From Haemonchus contortus (lineage: Eukaryota; Nematoda; Chromadorea; Rhabditida; Trichostrongylidae): a stretch of 64,000 nucleotides of DNA. The translations under genes and the position numbers were made by a program. Below are positions 1 to 11,192 of the stretch, in pieces (position 1 is the stretch's first letter; every line of letters starts with the position of its first letter). The stretch is taken from positions 12,409,210 to 12,473,209 of the forward strand of contig LS997567.1 in assembly GCA_000469685.2 (NCBI GenBank). Reading direction: 5' to 3'. A model generated the notes under the pieces. The model did no database searches, was not told the origin of the DNA, and saw only the letters and a list, made by a program, of their open reading frames with translations.

Positions 1-606
1 ATGATTATGCAATGGAATTCCTTGCCTGAGTTGCTTTACGAGCTCTGGACCCAGATCGGATTGCTGAAAGTCAGATGGAACAAATAGACCTGCATAGCTC
101 ACTGATGAATTCGTGAGGATAATTATTAGAAATATAAAGTGGACCTTCATGTTCTTTAAGTTATCACTGCATGCCTATAGGTGTTCGGAATTGTCGTGGG
201 TTTCTGGCTTTGCGACTCCATTACGTCAGAAGACGACCTATTTTGATGAACAAGTATTTTTCGTATTATACAGGTTTGTATATTTTGAATTACATTCGAA
301 TGCGACCTATGTAGGAGAGCATGTTTTTTTGTAATCCGGAGGCTTGTATTTGTTAAGTTAATTTGATTTTTTACATGCCCTTACAGAACATATGAAAAAA
401 ATCAAAGAAAAGCCAAAAAAAACAAACGCATCCAAAGATGTACCCAGAACGTGATTAATAAACAACTAAGGAAACACAAAAAAGTATTATAGAACAACTG
501 ATGGAGAACATCAAACATTTATGAACATTATGAACAATAAAAAAATATATATACATATATAATGATACATACATGTATATCTATAAAGGGTACCAATAGT
601 AAGATG
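1..606. other. no recognisable feature
   Basis: AT-rich sequence with short open frames only. I see no exon with convincing splice borders, no transposon end and no RNA gene here. Confidence 0.5.
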
Positions 607-850
607 TTAACACGCTGGCGATCATGCCTCCTAATGCCAGGACGCACATTTTTGGCTCGCTGGGGTATTTATATTATTTATCAGGTGTTCCTATGATTTC
701 TTCATGTTTTCAGGTATCAGCTGAGCTCACAGTCTCCTAGAGAATCTTGAAGCCTTGCGGTCCAGGAATCATTCATTTCTAACTACAGATATAAGAGAAA
801 GTAAAGATTAATGTAAGAACAATATAAAAGCGCGGTCGCCAATGGGTTAA
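607..850 (-). mobile_element. piggyBac-type MITE, copy A (empty-site copy)
   Basis: A 236-base non-coding element lies between two TTAA sites at 607-610 and 847-850. Its ends are inverted repeats: CACGCTGGCGATC on the left, and CCCATTGGCGACC when the right end is read inward. TTAA target duplication is the hallmark of piggyBac elements, and the end resembles that of the piggyBac element at 41564-43544 (both begin CCC after TTAA and continue with a TG-CGAC-GCGC core). A second copy, in the opposite orientation, lies at 36282-36845 and carries a SINE. This copy has the same target sequence once and uninterrupted, so it is the pre-insertion state. Non-autonomous, with no coding capacity. Confidence 0.8.
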
Positions 851-860
851 CGAAAACACA

Positions 861-1157
861 TCAATTATAACTAAGGTGACAACTAGCTGTGATTCCTGAG
901 AAACTGAGAAGTTTCACCTTGGAACGACTGAGTGAGAAACTAGCTTTCCTGCTAAACTTGGTATACTCAGAACCAGCTCTGTGCGTAAAGATGTGCTTTC
1001 CTAGTGAAGTACTGGCTGAAGCAAAGCATGATTTGCTTGGCTTCCCTCTAATTTCTGAAGTTTTGAAAAAAAAAACTTGGTAGTACCGAATGAGATTGTG
1101 TCCATTATTTTCACGTTCGGTCTTCTTGAAACCTGGGCATGTTACACAATATTTCAC
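861..1157 (-). CDS. possible terminal exon(s), unrecognised
   Basis: On the minus strand a strong acceptor (pyrimidine run ending CTTCAG) at about 1045 opens a Ser/Lys-rich frame of about 60 codons that ends at a stop near 861. An upstream piece (about 1100-1157) contains YCVTCPGF and could splice to it through a ~73-base intron in the same frame. I do not recognise the product. The neighbours are a piggyBac MITE and a PLE tail, so this may equally be transposon debris. Confidence 0.2.
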   Translation of the reverse strand: MKYCVTCPGFKKTERENNGHNLIRYYQVFFFKTSEIRGKPSKSCFASASTSLGKHIFTHRAGSEYTKFSRKASFSLSRSKVKLLSFSGITASCHLSYN

Positions 1158-1459
1158 AATTCTTTGCCGTACAGGTTTGTTATGATGGAACCGTTTATTT
1201 GGTCGACGTTTCGACTAAATCGTCGTCTTCAGGGACCTGAAAGTAGTTCGGAGCTCTTGATCTATGGCTTACCCGACCAAACGCCCAAACGCACTAGGCC
1301 AGTTGCAACAGCTCGGAGAAACTCCAACACCGAAATATCCCAGCCAAGAAACCAACCTTCTGCGGTTCCACCAGCGCTGTCGTCCCACTCTAGTTCGTGA
1401 ACAACAAGGGAACAATGAGACACCATTGACGGTCGTGAGATAAGAATTACGCGGTGATC

Positions 1460-2300
1460 TCAAAGCCCACAAAAGGGTACGAATGGCAGAAGTTCACTCG
1501 TTATGGCAATGCACTCATTTCGGTTGTTCAGCTTAGGATTCCTCTCGCGGATGTACAATGCTTCCAACATCTTTCTGGTATCGATCTCATCCTCGTAGGC
1601 TAGGATTTTGCATTTGATATCAAAATCTTTGCCGTGATGTCCTTCTAATCGATGCCTCCCAAGTGGCGTAGATGGGCTTCCTCGCCTTTTACCTGCTAGA
1701 TGTTCTTTGACGCGTGTGCCCAGCATCCTTCCCGTCTCACCAACATATATTTCGTCACAGGCTGAACCCTGAAGTTGGTATACAGTCCCTCGCTGTGTGC
1801 AATCTCCATTCCTTCCGAACGGACAAACAACGCAGTTAATCGTCGTACATGCACGATCATAAAGTCTGTTGCGGATCAAAAGACGTTTGATATTGTCCGT
1901 TGGTACGTTTATCAAGACAACATCATTAGCTAAATCCGCTCGTGCAATGCTCCGTCGTATTTCCGCGCTGATTTCGTCTGATATGAACGGAAGTTGCATA
2001 TGCACTACATTCTCATGATTTATCAGCGAGTACCTTTCGAGCCTGACTTTCTTTGCTTTGTCCCATAGCCATCGAGGATTGCAATCTCAGATGCTAGCTT
2101 ACGCGACTCCTCTCGTTCCACTTCGCCTGTTTACACTCCTACAGCTGTTTTGTACATGTTACGAACTACTGCACGTTTTACAGCTTCGGGGTGAGCAGAC
2201 ATTGAGTGGAGTAAGATGTTCTTCGAGCTGCTCTTCCGATAGTTCCTTTATCTTGATCGCTTGCGTTCGTGTAGGCTTCAAGAAAACTGCGTGGTAGAGT
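1460..2300 (-). pseudogene. Penelope-like element (PLE-A), RT tail and GIY-YIG endonuclease
   Basis: The minus frame 1460-2005 (181 codons) carries the C-terminal GIY-YIG endonuclease domain of a Penelope-like retroelement. Visible are a Cys cluster (CTTINCVVCPFGRNGDC), the diagnostic IYVGETGRMLGTRVKEHL segment, and the family's conserved end ITSELLPFVPFCGL. Upstream, to about 2300, the frame-disrupted connector typical of PLEs can be followed: KRAVVRNMYKTAVG preceded by HSMSAHPEAV. PLEs copy themselves by target-primed reverse transcription, with the GIY-YIG domain nicking DNA. The RT core itself is missing here, so this is a 5'-truncated copy. A tail resembling a PLE 3' untranslated region continues to about 1190. 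Confidence 0.85.
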
Positions 2301-2469
2301 CCGTGGTAGAGAGGTAATTCCCCTGCAAGATGAGCATGCAGTCACATCATTCAATGGCTGTGGAAATGACAATGTTCAGGTCTCGCGGTATACGCGAACG
2401 CAGAAGTAAATCTAAAACACCGTCGACGAACGAAATTAAGGGATGCTGTTGCTGCGTAAAGATATGGTG

Positions 2470-3380
2470 AGCCGAGAAGGTTCGACATTTCTGTGGCGAC
2501 TGTTGACTAGAGCACTCACTGAATTGATGCTCCGGGACGTCAGAGAAACACTAAAACTTCCGCCAGCGCAATGTACAGACTACACAAATGATCTAGACGA
2601 AGGGATGGTAACCTCTTGTTAAAACCCATAGGTTGTTTGCTGAAAAAATACAGCCACTTCTGCCGCAGACTAACGAAGTCAGGCCTATAATCACTTGTGT
2701 TGATGGATCGAACGAGCGCATTTTATGATTTTCGAATGAAATTATCGAACAACTCCTGGTCCATACACCATAACATCTGTCGAGTACGGGACGGTCTTTG
2801 GACGCTTCAGACGCTACTGCTGCTTCAACGCGACTGTATTGTCGAGTCACTTGACGTGTCGGCGCTCTACACCAACGTTAGCAGCAACGAGGGTTTGCAA
2901 GCAACATAGAAATGCTTGACCAGCACGAATGACTTTCGGATCGAGCAAAGCATAAATAATGCCTCTCATCAAGGAGTGTTTGAACTGTAATATATTCGAG
3001 TGGGCCGGGAAATACTCTTTACGGATAAGAGGGCCTGCAATAGGACAACGGCTAGCACTGGTCCTTGCTCGACGCTTTATGAGTAGAATCGAACGTCTAG
3101 AGCTAGCACGCCTACCCATATTGTACTGCCGCTAGCTTGGCGACTGTTTCATCATAAATTCAACTCAGTCAGAAATGGATGAGCTGTTCAGCATGCTGGA
3201 CATTCAATCGCAGTACATCAAGCTAACTTGGGAAGTCCTGCGCGAAGGCTGGGTATCCTCTCTGAATACTCAGGCAAGGGTTACCAGTGGAATATACAGT
3301 GTGGAGTGGTAGAAAAAGGGAAGCCCCAACAATACATATCATCAATCACGCAATGTCGGCACATTCCGGAGCTGTTCTTA
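2470..3380 (+). pseudogene. Penelope-like element (PLE-B), reverse transcriptase part
   Basis: Plus-strand frames broken by shifts and stops contain PLE RT landmarks in order: a decayed PKIHK-type motif (SAMYRLHK, ~2565), RPIITCVDGS (~2680), the motif-A block ESLDVSALYTNV (~2850-2880), RGPAIGQRLALVLARRFM (~3025-3080) and the decayed YVDD region (expected YVDDCF reads LGDCF, ~3140). After that come MDELFSMLDIQSQYIK and a GWVSSLNTQ segment. Loss of the catalytic Asp pair makes it dead. It runs head-to-head with PLE-A. Its frame is lost where the antisense RTE-type element begins at ~3380, and a PLE C-terminus in the same orientation resumes at 6755. Confidence 0.8.
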
Positions 3381-6240
3381 CTTACTTGGATACTTGGACG
3401 CACGATATCGGCTGATAATCCTCAGCGGAAAGCAAACGCTTCCATCTATTTTTGACGATTTTGAGCAGTTTGGGCAGTGTTGGCCAACATTTCCCTCAGG
3501 TTTCTTTAGTGAGTCACTCCATCTCGTTGCACGACGGCCAAGTGTACGTCCAAACTCACGTGGGTACCAGAATGTAACGCGAGTGGTCCACCTATCGTCC
3601 GTGCGTCTGACTACGTGTCCCGCCCATAGTTTCTTTGCGTTCCACACATATACTTCGGCGTCACTGCTGTCGGATATTGAGCGCATGTCTGGGCTGCGGA
3701 GGTTGAGAGTTCTCTGTCTTGCGCGGTTGATGACAATCAACGTCCGCTCCAGAGCTCTGTGCGCGAACCAACATCAGCGTTGACGCCTTGATCTTCGCCC
3801 ACGTCTCGGATGCGTACCAGAGTGCAGGCAATACCGTAGAGTCGAAAAGATCAGCTCGTATTTTCTTGTCCGATACGAGGTGAGGCGCTTCTTTTATGTT
3901 TCTGATTGCCACCCACGCGCATCTTCAGCGCCTCATGATCTCTGCACGCAAGTTGTTGCTCATGGAGATGAGTCGGCCGAGTCCTATGGTATACATAGGA
4001 GTCGGTGGACGGTAACGTGGCTCCTTACAGTGTGAGTGATGACGCATACGGCCATTCGTTTCGCATGAATATTGTCTTCCTCTCGTTCATCGTGAGACCA
4101 ATGGTTTTGCTAACGTCGTCCAGCTCCTCCACCATCTGCTGCAGCTCCTCCCGGCTCTGGCTGATGAGGACGATATCGTGCGCAATTGGATAATTTCTTG
4201 CTGTCGATGTTGATGCCTTCATCGTCCCAGTCCAGTTGCAGCATCGCGTGGTTCAGTGCGGTGGTGAGTAGTCTAGGATATATCGTGTCACCTGCCTGAC
4301 TCCCTTCTCAATCGGCACGCGCAGCTCTCGTTAGAACATGATGGTCATTTTGTCTCTAGTGCATTGTTCTAGCAGGTTGATGTAACATGGATCGACTCTT
4401 GCATGGTGTAGTGCGTTCCAGACAGAGTTGGGCTCCACACTGTCGAAAGCCTTCGCATAGTCGATGCAGCAGAGAAAGAGTGGTTGTTTGTATTCCTTGG
4501 TCCGCTTTATCAGCTGCGTGATAGTGTGGATATAATCCATGCAGCAGAGCCTTTGCGGAAAACGCCTTATTCGACTGGTTGGTAGTCGTCTAATTGCCTC
4601 TCGAGTCTGTTTAGAAAAATCGTAGTGAATAGCTTGTACGGCTGCGAGAGAAGTGCTATTTCGCGGTACTTTTTCATCTGATCGCTCTGTCCTTTCTTGA
4701 ATAGAAGAATCGAATTTGACATATTCTACTGGTCCGGAATCCTATGAGTGTCCAGGTACTTGTTGAAGCGCTTGGTGAGCTGCTTGGTGGTAGTGTAGGA
4801 CGCCGACCTCAAGAAGTCCCATGAGATGCGGTCCGGTCCAGGTTCCTTTCTTGGCTTCTCTGACGTATGGCGCGTTCTACCTCCCCTTCTTCTGTCCTCG
4901 GAGCCGCCTTTTGCCTTGGCGTAGGGATACAGGAAACGGTGCCGTCGAGCAGAAGAGGTTTGTGTAGCAATTGACGGCAATCTCCTCGATCTTCGTTCTC
5001 GTTGTCTGCGGTCTGCCCATCGCGTCCCTCTTAAAGGTGATGACCGAGCGGGAGTCATTAGAGTCCCTACGACATCGCTTGAGGCTCGCTCTCGTCTCTG
5101 CTACTTCCTTCAGTCGGGTGTTTTTGTATCGCTATATTGACTCTCTCACAGCGAGGCGGCACGCTTCATTGATCGAAACACGTTCCAGAAGCGTAGATGC
5201 AGAGTTACGGTGAACGGCAGTCCGCTGTTGGAGGAGTGCACGAACATTTCCATCGATCCTGCTTTTTAAATTCATCGTTGCTGACACAGCTGATGCCGTT
5301 GCGCAGTGTAGAAGTCCTTTCACAAGCAACTCGTAATCTTGTGACAAGTCCTGTGCTTCCTGCCCCGTGTACTGAGCAGCGGCCACCTCCATGGCGCTTG
5401 TGTCATACCGCGGCAGTCGTTTGGGAGGAGGCCGGAAGTGATCACGTCTTCGAAGTTTTGGTCGTAGGCGGACTTTGGCTCTGACAAGCCTATGGTCGTT
5501 TCCGGTGCGGAACGCATCTACCACACTGACGTTTGGCAGACTCCAATTTCTGTTGGTGAGAACTTGGTCGATTTCACTGCGAGTCGGTGCATTGGGGCTC
5601 TCCCATGCCCAACGTCGGCCCTCGTTTTCCACGAAGAAGCTGTTTCCGTGGATTAGGTTGCATGACTCTAAAAGGTCCATCAATCGCCCTCCGTTTTCGT
5701 TCGTTTCTCCGATTCCATGTGGTCCAGTGCGTGCTGTCGCCAGCCTTTATCCGTGAATGGTTGCGTTCAAGTCTCCGACAACGTACTTGTAGTATGAACG
5801 CTCATTCTTCGTAGCATCCTACAGTTCCTTCTAAAAGGCGTCCTTTTCTCCGTCGGTTGCTATTGACGTTGGCGCATACCAGTTAATAATGCTGACGGTG
5901 GTGCGCTTGTCGATGCGTAGGCGGAGAATGGCCAGTCGCGAGCCGAGTACCTCGGTTGAGTCGACCAGATGTTCTCCGGCGGTGAACTAAGAATCCGACG
6001 TTTCTTCCATCAACTTTCGCTCCTTGAACGAATAGGTGCCCTTGTTGGCCTTCTTAGTAGCCGTTTCTTTGGTTCTCGCCCCTTGAAGGGCAATGACGTC
6101 AAAGCGAAGCTTCTTGCTGGGCTCATTTAGTGCGGCCCCCTTTGAGGCAATGGTACGGCAGTTCTAGGTGCAAATTCGTAGTCATGCCTCGAAGGTTTTG
6201 GTCCTGTGCACTCCGAATCTTGCGGCGATTTTTGTCTACA
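3378..6240 (-). pseudogene. RTE-type non-LTR retrotransposon, decayed
   Basis: Minus-strand pieces give the full domain order of an endonuclease-reverse transcriptase, reading from 6240 down. An APE-type endonuclease comes first (NCRTIASKG, LRFDVIALQGARTK, YVVGDLNA, and at 5132-5683 GNDHRLVRAKV). RT follows at about 5060-4025, with EPGPDRISWDFL, CCIDYAKAFDSV (motif A) and a decayed FADD block reading IAHDIVLIS. The C-terminal segment conserved in RTE elements is at 3378-3740 (WAGHVVRRTDDRWTTRVTFW, GRRATRW). Stops and frameshifts separate the pieces, and the YADD-type catalytic site is lost. The ~2.9 kb length is close to one RTE unit. The low-coordinate end adjoins PLE-B, as expected for an insertion into it. 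Confidence 0.85.
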
Positions 6241-6424
6241 GGTCGCCGTTTGCTTCAGTGCACTTAGAGCTCGTGCTTCCATCTGCGCCGCTCCGGACCC
6301 TCATTGTGCGTGTTGAAGCTGATATACCAATCCTCGGGTAGATAGCTCGTTGATGCGATGATCACCTCCACTATTTGCCGGAATTTCTTCCGTTTCGCCC
6401 TCTCGCCGCTTCGAGGTCAGTGGT

Positions 6425-6460
6425 AGAATTTGGGAGAGGGGGGGGGGGGGGCAGGGAATT
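6425..6460. repeat. poly-G tract
   Basis: A run of about 14 consecutive G residues in a purine-rich stretch. Simple repeat; a similar G-rich patch occurs at 13135-13200. Confidence 0.8.
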
Positions 6461-6754
6461 CCTCCAAGGGGCTACACGCTTACAAAAATTAGTCAAGAGC
6501 TGTTCAATGCGCCGTATTACTGAGCATGTACAAAACGGTTGTGGAGGCGTGCAACGGTAACGAGGGGCGGGAAGAGTCCAGGTCAGCTTAACGAATAGCT
6601 AATCTAAATAGATACACAACTCGGCAGCGTGGCACACGAAGCTGATCAAGGCCTTCCCCATCTGGAACTGAAGATGAATTTATTTTCAATCACCATTCAT
6701 ATCAAATCAATTCAGCACAATTATTAAGCAATGCCTGTAAAGAGCATGTCTGGA

Positions 6755-7219
6755 AAATGACGTTTTCTTGGTTAACACACCAAGAGAAATTAGTAAACAC
6801 CAGTTCATTAGAAATCGTCTCTGTAATCGGATTTGCATCATGGATTCCTGCGCGATCTCCTATATGGGAAAGTAGGAGACTGTACACTAAGAGCTGTGGT
6901 TCACCAATTTTAGTGTTCCATATGTGATGCTTGCTATGTTGAAGAAACTGGAAGACAGTTATTCGTTCGGGTTAAAGACCACCTACTTAGCAAACGAAGG
7001 AATTGCTTGATTGCACTGCTTGGAAAGCACAGAAGAGAAGTTCATGCTGGTTACGACTTTGACGTTGAATGCACGATTTTGACCGAGAACAGTGTTGGTG
7101 CCAGAAAAATTCTACCGGCTTTCGGCTTGAGACACCGAAATCCAAGCATGGATAACAAGAGTGAGTGCAACAACATAACCGGTGACCTCTTGCCTTACAT
7201 CCCTCCGTGTGAGCTTTGA
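6755..7219 (+). pseudogene. Penelope-like element (PLE-B), GIY-YIG end
   Basis: The plus-strand frame carries the PLE C-terminus. The connector FIRNRLCNRICIM is followed, after a shift, by a Cys pair and CYVEETGRQLFVRVKDHL (the GIY-YIG signature, with GETGR changed to EETGR). Then come LGKHRREVHAGYDFDVECTI and the family end ITGDLLPYIPPCEL followed by a stop at 7219. It aligns throughout with PLE-A at 1460-2005 but is clearly diverged. Orientation and content fit it being the other half of the RT fragment at 2470-3380, separated from it by the RTE-type insertion. Confidence 0.8.
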
Positions 7220-8714
7220 TAGTGGAGACTGGTACGTGCCGTTTCTCCTTAATGATAATGGGTCGTGGTCGATCATCAATGGGCCGTTGTTGACCGGGCT
7301 GTCTCAATTCCTCTATCGTCTTTAAATTGAGCAACTATGCGGTGCTGGTGAGATTGACGCGACTTGTTGCAATTCATGGTCATTTGAAAGTTGATCGGTC
7401 TGAGTTGCAAATAGTTAATAGCTGGTCTCCGTCAAGCGTGATAGGAAACACTCTAAAATTCCGGAACACTTTCATGCCTTTCAGAAGCATTGACTGTAAT
7501 GAAGGGATGGTACATCTGATGTCCCTTGAATGTGAGAAATCAACTGGAACACAACTGGCTCGCGACAGGAGCATAGACTTTTTTGTCGCTCGTTTGAACG
7601 AATTAAAGACCAACGGACGACGGGAGACGCAGTTGGTTCATGTGTTAACAAACTGGATATAACTCATCTGAGAAAATATTTGCTCGTCTTCCATCGTTCT
7701 TTAGATTCTCTATATCTCCCTGAAGCACTCTAGAAACGACTTCATTTTTTCATTCAAAAAACCTGAAGACTCACATCCTTAATCCCCATCACGAAAATGT
7801 CATCAAATGATTTGCAACTCAATTGACGGGATTCATTTTGCTCAGCTATCTTCAGCACCAATTTTCTACCCTATTCGCTATCTCCTCCACTGAGAAGTGA
7901 TCTGTCTTAGGTGGCAGGTACAGAAAATTGAATACTCCAAGTTTAGCATTCCTAGAGAATAGTGTACGCTTTGTGAATGTGCAAACCTATAAACATTTTC
8001 AATTAATCAGCTTGAGCTCGGCCGTCAAGAGCGTCTTTTATCTCCCGAATTTACGAATTACGAGAGTTCTCGTAGAGTTTAGTATGGTTCTTTCTTCTCT
8101 TGAGCGCACAACCTGTCTCTGGATGTCACTCGGAAAAGCACGAAACGTGTGGTCATCATAAAAACTTATAATGTACCTTTTTTTGAAGAAAATTAGTGCT
8201 GCCTCTCGTTTTCAGGCACTTGCTTCAGTCCAGTAGAGAAGGCATTTGTAAAACATATCCGTTACTCATAGAGACCAGGAATCAACTCTTTCATGCTGAT
8301 TTGCAGCTTATAAAAGTCACAATTGCTTAAAATTGACCCTTGGAGTAGCTGGAAAGCCCAAGAAGTCGTATTGAAATGATTTGCACAATCTGAGGAACGC
8401 GACGATCAACTCCCCGTTCAGGTGAGATTGGGATAGTCATCCCGAAATCTAATGAATGATCCAATAAAAAAATAAACACACAGATACACATATTGTTATT
8501 TTCGCAAAACTCACATCAACAATTGACCATCATCAATTCGTCGTATACCTCGCAAGGTTACAAATATGCATACGCTGTGCAAATATGCATTTGAGTGCAT
8601 ATTTGGGTGCATATTACGTGTTCGTGGTTAATCGAAATACAATGTTTTTATAAACCAGTCATTTACTATCTATAACAATTCGCTTCATTGCACGCAAAGC
8701 TCAGGCATACAATA
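7220..8714. other. mostly non-coding; one weak exon candidate
   Basis: The first ~100 bases are probably PLE 3' untranslated sequence. At 8215 a good acceptor (CTCGTTTTCAG, plus strand) opens a 38-codon frame (starting HLLQSSREGICKTYP) to a stop near 8332. I do not recognise it. Otherwise I see no gene or transposon border. Confidence 0.35.
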
Positions 8715-10827
8715 CCCACCCTAAATGTTCAGAAAAACACGAAAAAAACGCGTTTTCGCTTTTTTTCGTTTTTTCTCTGTAACTAGGTTAATTTGAAGTT
8801 TCCTTATATAGTGTGCTATATGTGCTAACTCAGCTCCTCGAGCTATAACATGGTTTTTATAAAATCTTTATAAGTTAGATTTTGAAGTCCCCCATCCATC
8901 AAGTTCCTGAGGGTACGTCATTAGCAGCGACGCCTGCTATAATTATAACCAGAGGACGTTTTCTTCCATTAAAAGTAGTCCGTGGAACGAAAAGTAGCCA
9001 ATATTTCCCAGCATTATGTGAAAATATGACCATGGCATTTCTCATATCGCCCTGATCACTTCGATACCAGTTTTCTTCAAAATGGATGAACTTGGCCATG
9101 GGCCGAAGTCAAATGACAGAGGCTTTTTAAATGAAGAATAGCCAGAATGAGATGATTTCTAACCTCAGAAATTGGTGTGCCTACTCTCCACAAAAACTAC
9201 TTCCCTATAACTTGAAAATTAGTGCTTTGAGTCATCAAGAAAAGGTTATATAATCGTTTAAAATCCGGTACGCGCCGTATTTTTACAATTAGCATAGGCT
9301 TTCTTGCTTTTTTCAAGTGAAATTTCCGATGATCAGGGAGGATCTATGCACTGTTCCAGAAATATTCATACTGAACACTCTGTGAACGATCACTGACTGT
9401 AAAAAATCGTAACTTATCTGGACCCTCGGACTATATATAAGTTCTAGATATCGCCCCAAAACACAGTAGACAAAATTTTGATTTTCACGTTCAAAGTAGA
9501 CATCCGAAAACCTTCATAATTCGAATCCATTTTCAAAAAGCTGCTCAGTCACATGAAAATCGATCCAAAAAACTCACTTCGACTTTGCACCTTTGGCACC
9601 ACTTTTCTACCCTTCCCATTCTCTCGGCCACCCTATTGGCTCTCCAGCTCAGCTAGCCGGGACAGGATATTGTCCCGCGACCTCTGTGGCTCTTGCAGCA
9701 ACTACCTAGGGAGTTTCTTCGCACCTCGACAATAGCTTCAATTGTGCCGTAGTCGTAATCTGTTTTACAATCCCCATATTCAAATGTAGCCGCTACTTTA
9801 ACTTACTAATGAACTTGAAAATGGAGCAAATATTCAAAATTATACGGATTACGCACGAAAATTTTAAGGTATGACTAATATTTGTAGAAATGAGACATCT
9901 GAGTTGGAGAGCCAATAGGGTGGCCGAGAGAATGGGAAGCATAGAAAAGCGGAGCTGGAGGTGCGAACTCGAAATGAACTTTGCAGATCGATTCTCATAT
10001 GTCTGAGCAGCTTTTTGAAAATGGATTCAATTTATGTAGGTTTTCGGATGTTTACTTTAGACGTGAAAATCAAAATTTCGTCTACTGTGCTTTGGGGCGA
10101 TATCTGGAGCTTATCCATGGTCCGAGGGTCCAGATAAGTTACGATTTTTTACAGTCAGTGATCGTCCACAGTGTTAGTATGAGTACTTCCGAAACAATGC
10201 ATAGCTCCTCCCTGATCAACGGAAATTTCGCTTAAAAAAGCAAGTAAACCCATGCTCTTTGTAAAAACACGGCGCGTACTGGATTTTAAATGATTATATA
10301 ATCTTTTCTTGATGACTCAAAACACTAATTTTCAATTTATTGGGAAGTAATTCTTGTGCAGAATGGGAACACTGATTTCTGAGATTAGAAATCATCTCAT
10401 TTTGGTTATTCTTCATATTAAAAAGCCTCTGTCATTTGACTTTGGCTCACGGCCAAGTTCATCCATTTTGAGTAAAACTGGTATCGAAGTGATCGGGGCG
10501 ATATGAGAAATGCCATGGTCATATTTTCACCTGATGCTGGAAAATATTAGCTACTCTTCGTTCCACAGACTTTTTTAAATAGAAGAAAACGTCATCTGGT
10601 TATAATTATAGCGGGCGTCGCTGCTAATGACGTACCCTCAGGAACTTCGATGGATGGGGGACTTCAAAATCTTATTTAAAGAGATTTTAGAAAAACCATG
10701 TTATAGAGCTCGAGGAGCTGAGTTCAGCCATATAGCACACTATATTAGGAAACCTTAAATTAACCTAATTACAGAGAAAAAACGGAAAAAAACGCGAAAA
10801 CGCTTTTTTTTGAACATTTAGGGTGGG
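8715..10827. mobile_element. FB1: 2.1 kb palindromic foldback element
   Basis: Two inverted arms of roughly 930 bases (8715-~9655 and ~9900-10827) flank a ~245-base centre. The outermost bases are CCCACCCTAAATGTTC on the left and their exact complement on the right (10812-10827). Homology runs through the whole arm, with scattered substitutions and small indels; for example GGCCACCCTATTGGCTCTCC near 9635 is matched inverted near 9920. I could not settle a target duplication. The arms share a reading frame relic (see findings), but no transposase is recognised. It probably moved through the transposase of a related autonomous element. The right end lies ~118 bases before a tetraspanin-like exon, so the element may sit in that gene's intron. 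Confidence 0.85.
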
Positions 10828-10945
10828 AATGTAACATATGTATGCACATTGACATGTGCTTCTTTCCACTTTTGGATGTTATCTATACTTGAAAAGACAG
10901 AACGATAACCATTATTGCGATGACAGCTTACCATTATCTCCCTAG

Positions 10946-11192
10946 GGATGTATTACTCACATGTATCGCCAAAATCGACTGCAGTTTTCGGCCGTGTTTG
11001 GCGTTATTTTCGTACTATCGGCGCTTCAGGTAGTTTTTTCACGGTAATAATTTGAATATCTTTTTGATTTCGTCTGATAATTGCCAAGACATTGCAATAT
11101 CCATCTTTCTGCTGACTCTTCAGGTGTTTGGCTGTATATTATGCACGGCCTTATATGATCGCATCAAGAAGGAAATGCTGTATTATTATTAA
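10946..11192 (+). CDS. tetraspanin-like gene, last two exons
   Basis: The exon 10946-11029 follows the acceptor TCTCCCTAG and ends at a donor (CAG/GTAGTT). The exon 11124-11192 follows CTCTTCAG and ends in a stop. The join is in frame and gives about 50 residues. A Gly-Cys pair comes first, then a basic linker, a ~22-residue hydrophobic segment (FSAVFGVIFVLSALQVFGCI), then LCTALYDRIKKE and a Tyr-rich tail. This matches the end of tetraspanins: the last Cys of the large extracellular loop, TM4, and a short cytoplasmic tail starting with membrane-proximal Cys. Earlier exons are not found; FB1 occupies the upstream intron position. The family call rests on pattern, not alignment. Confidence 0.55.

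Noticed and set aside
3394..5814. Several plus-strand frames of 75-129 codons
   Set aside because: Antisense shadows of the RTE-type element, whose domains read clearly on the minus strand.
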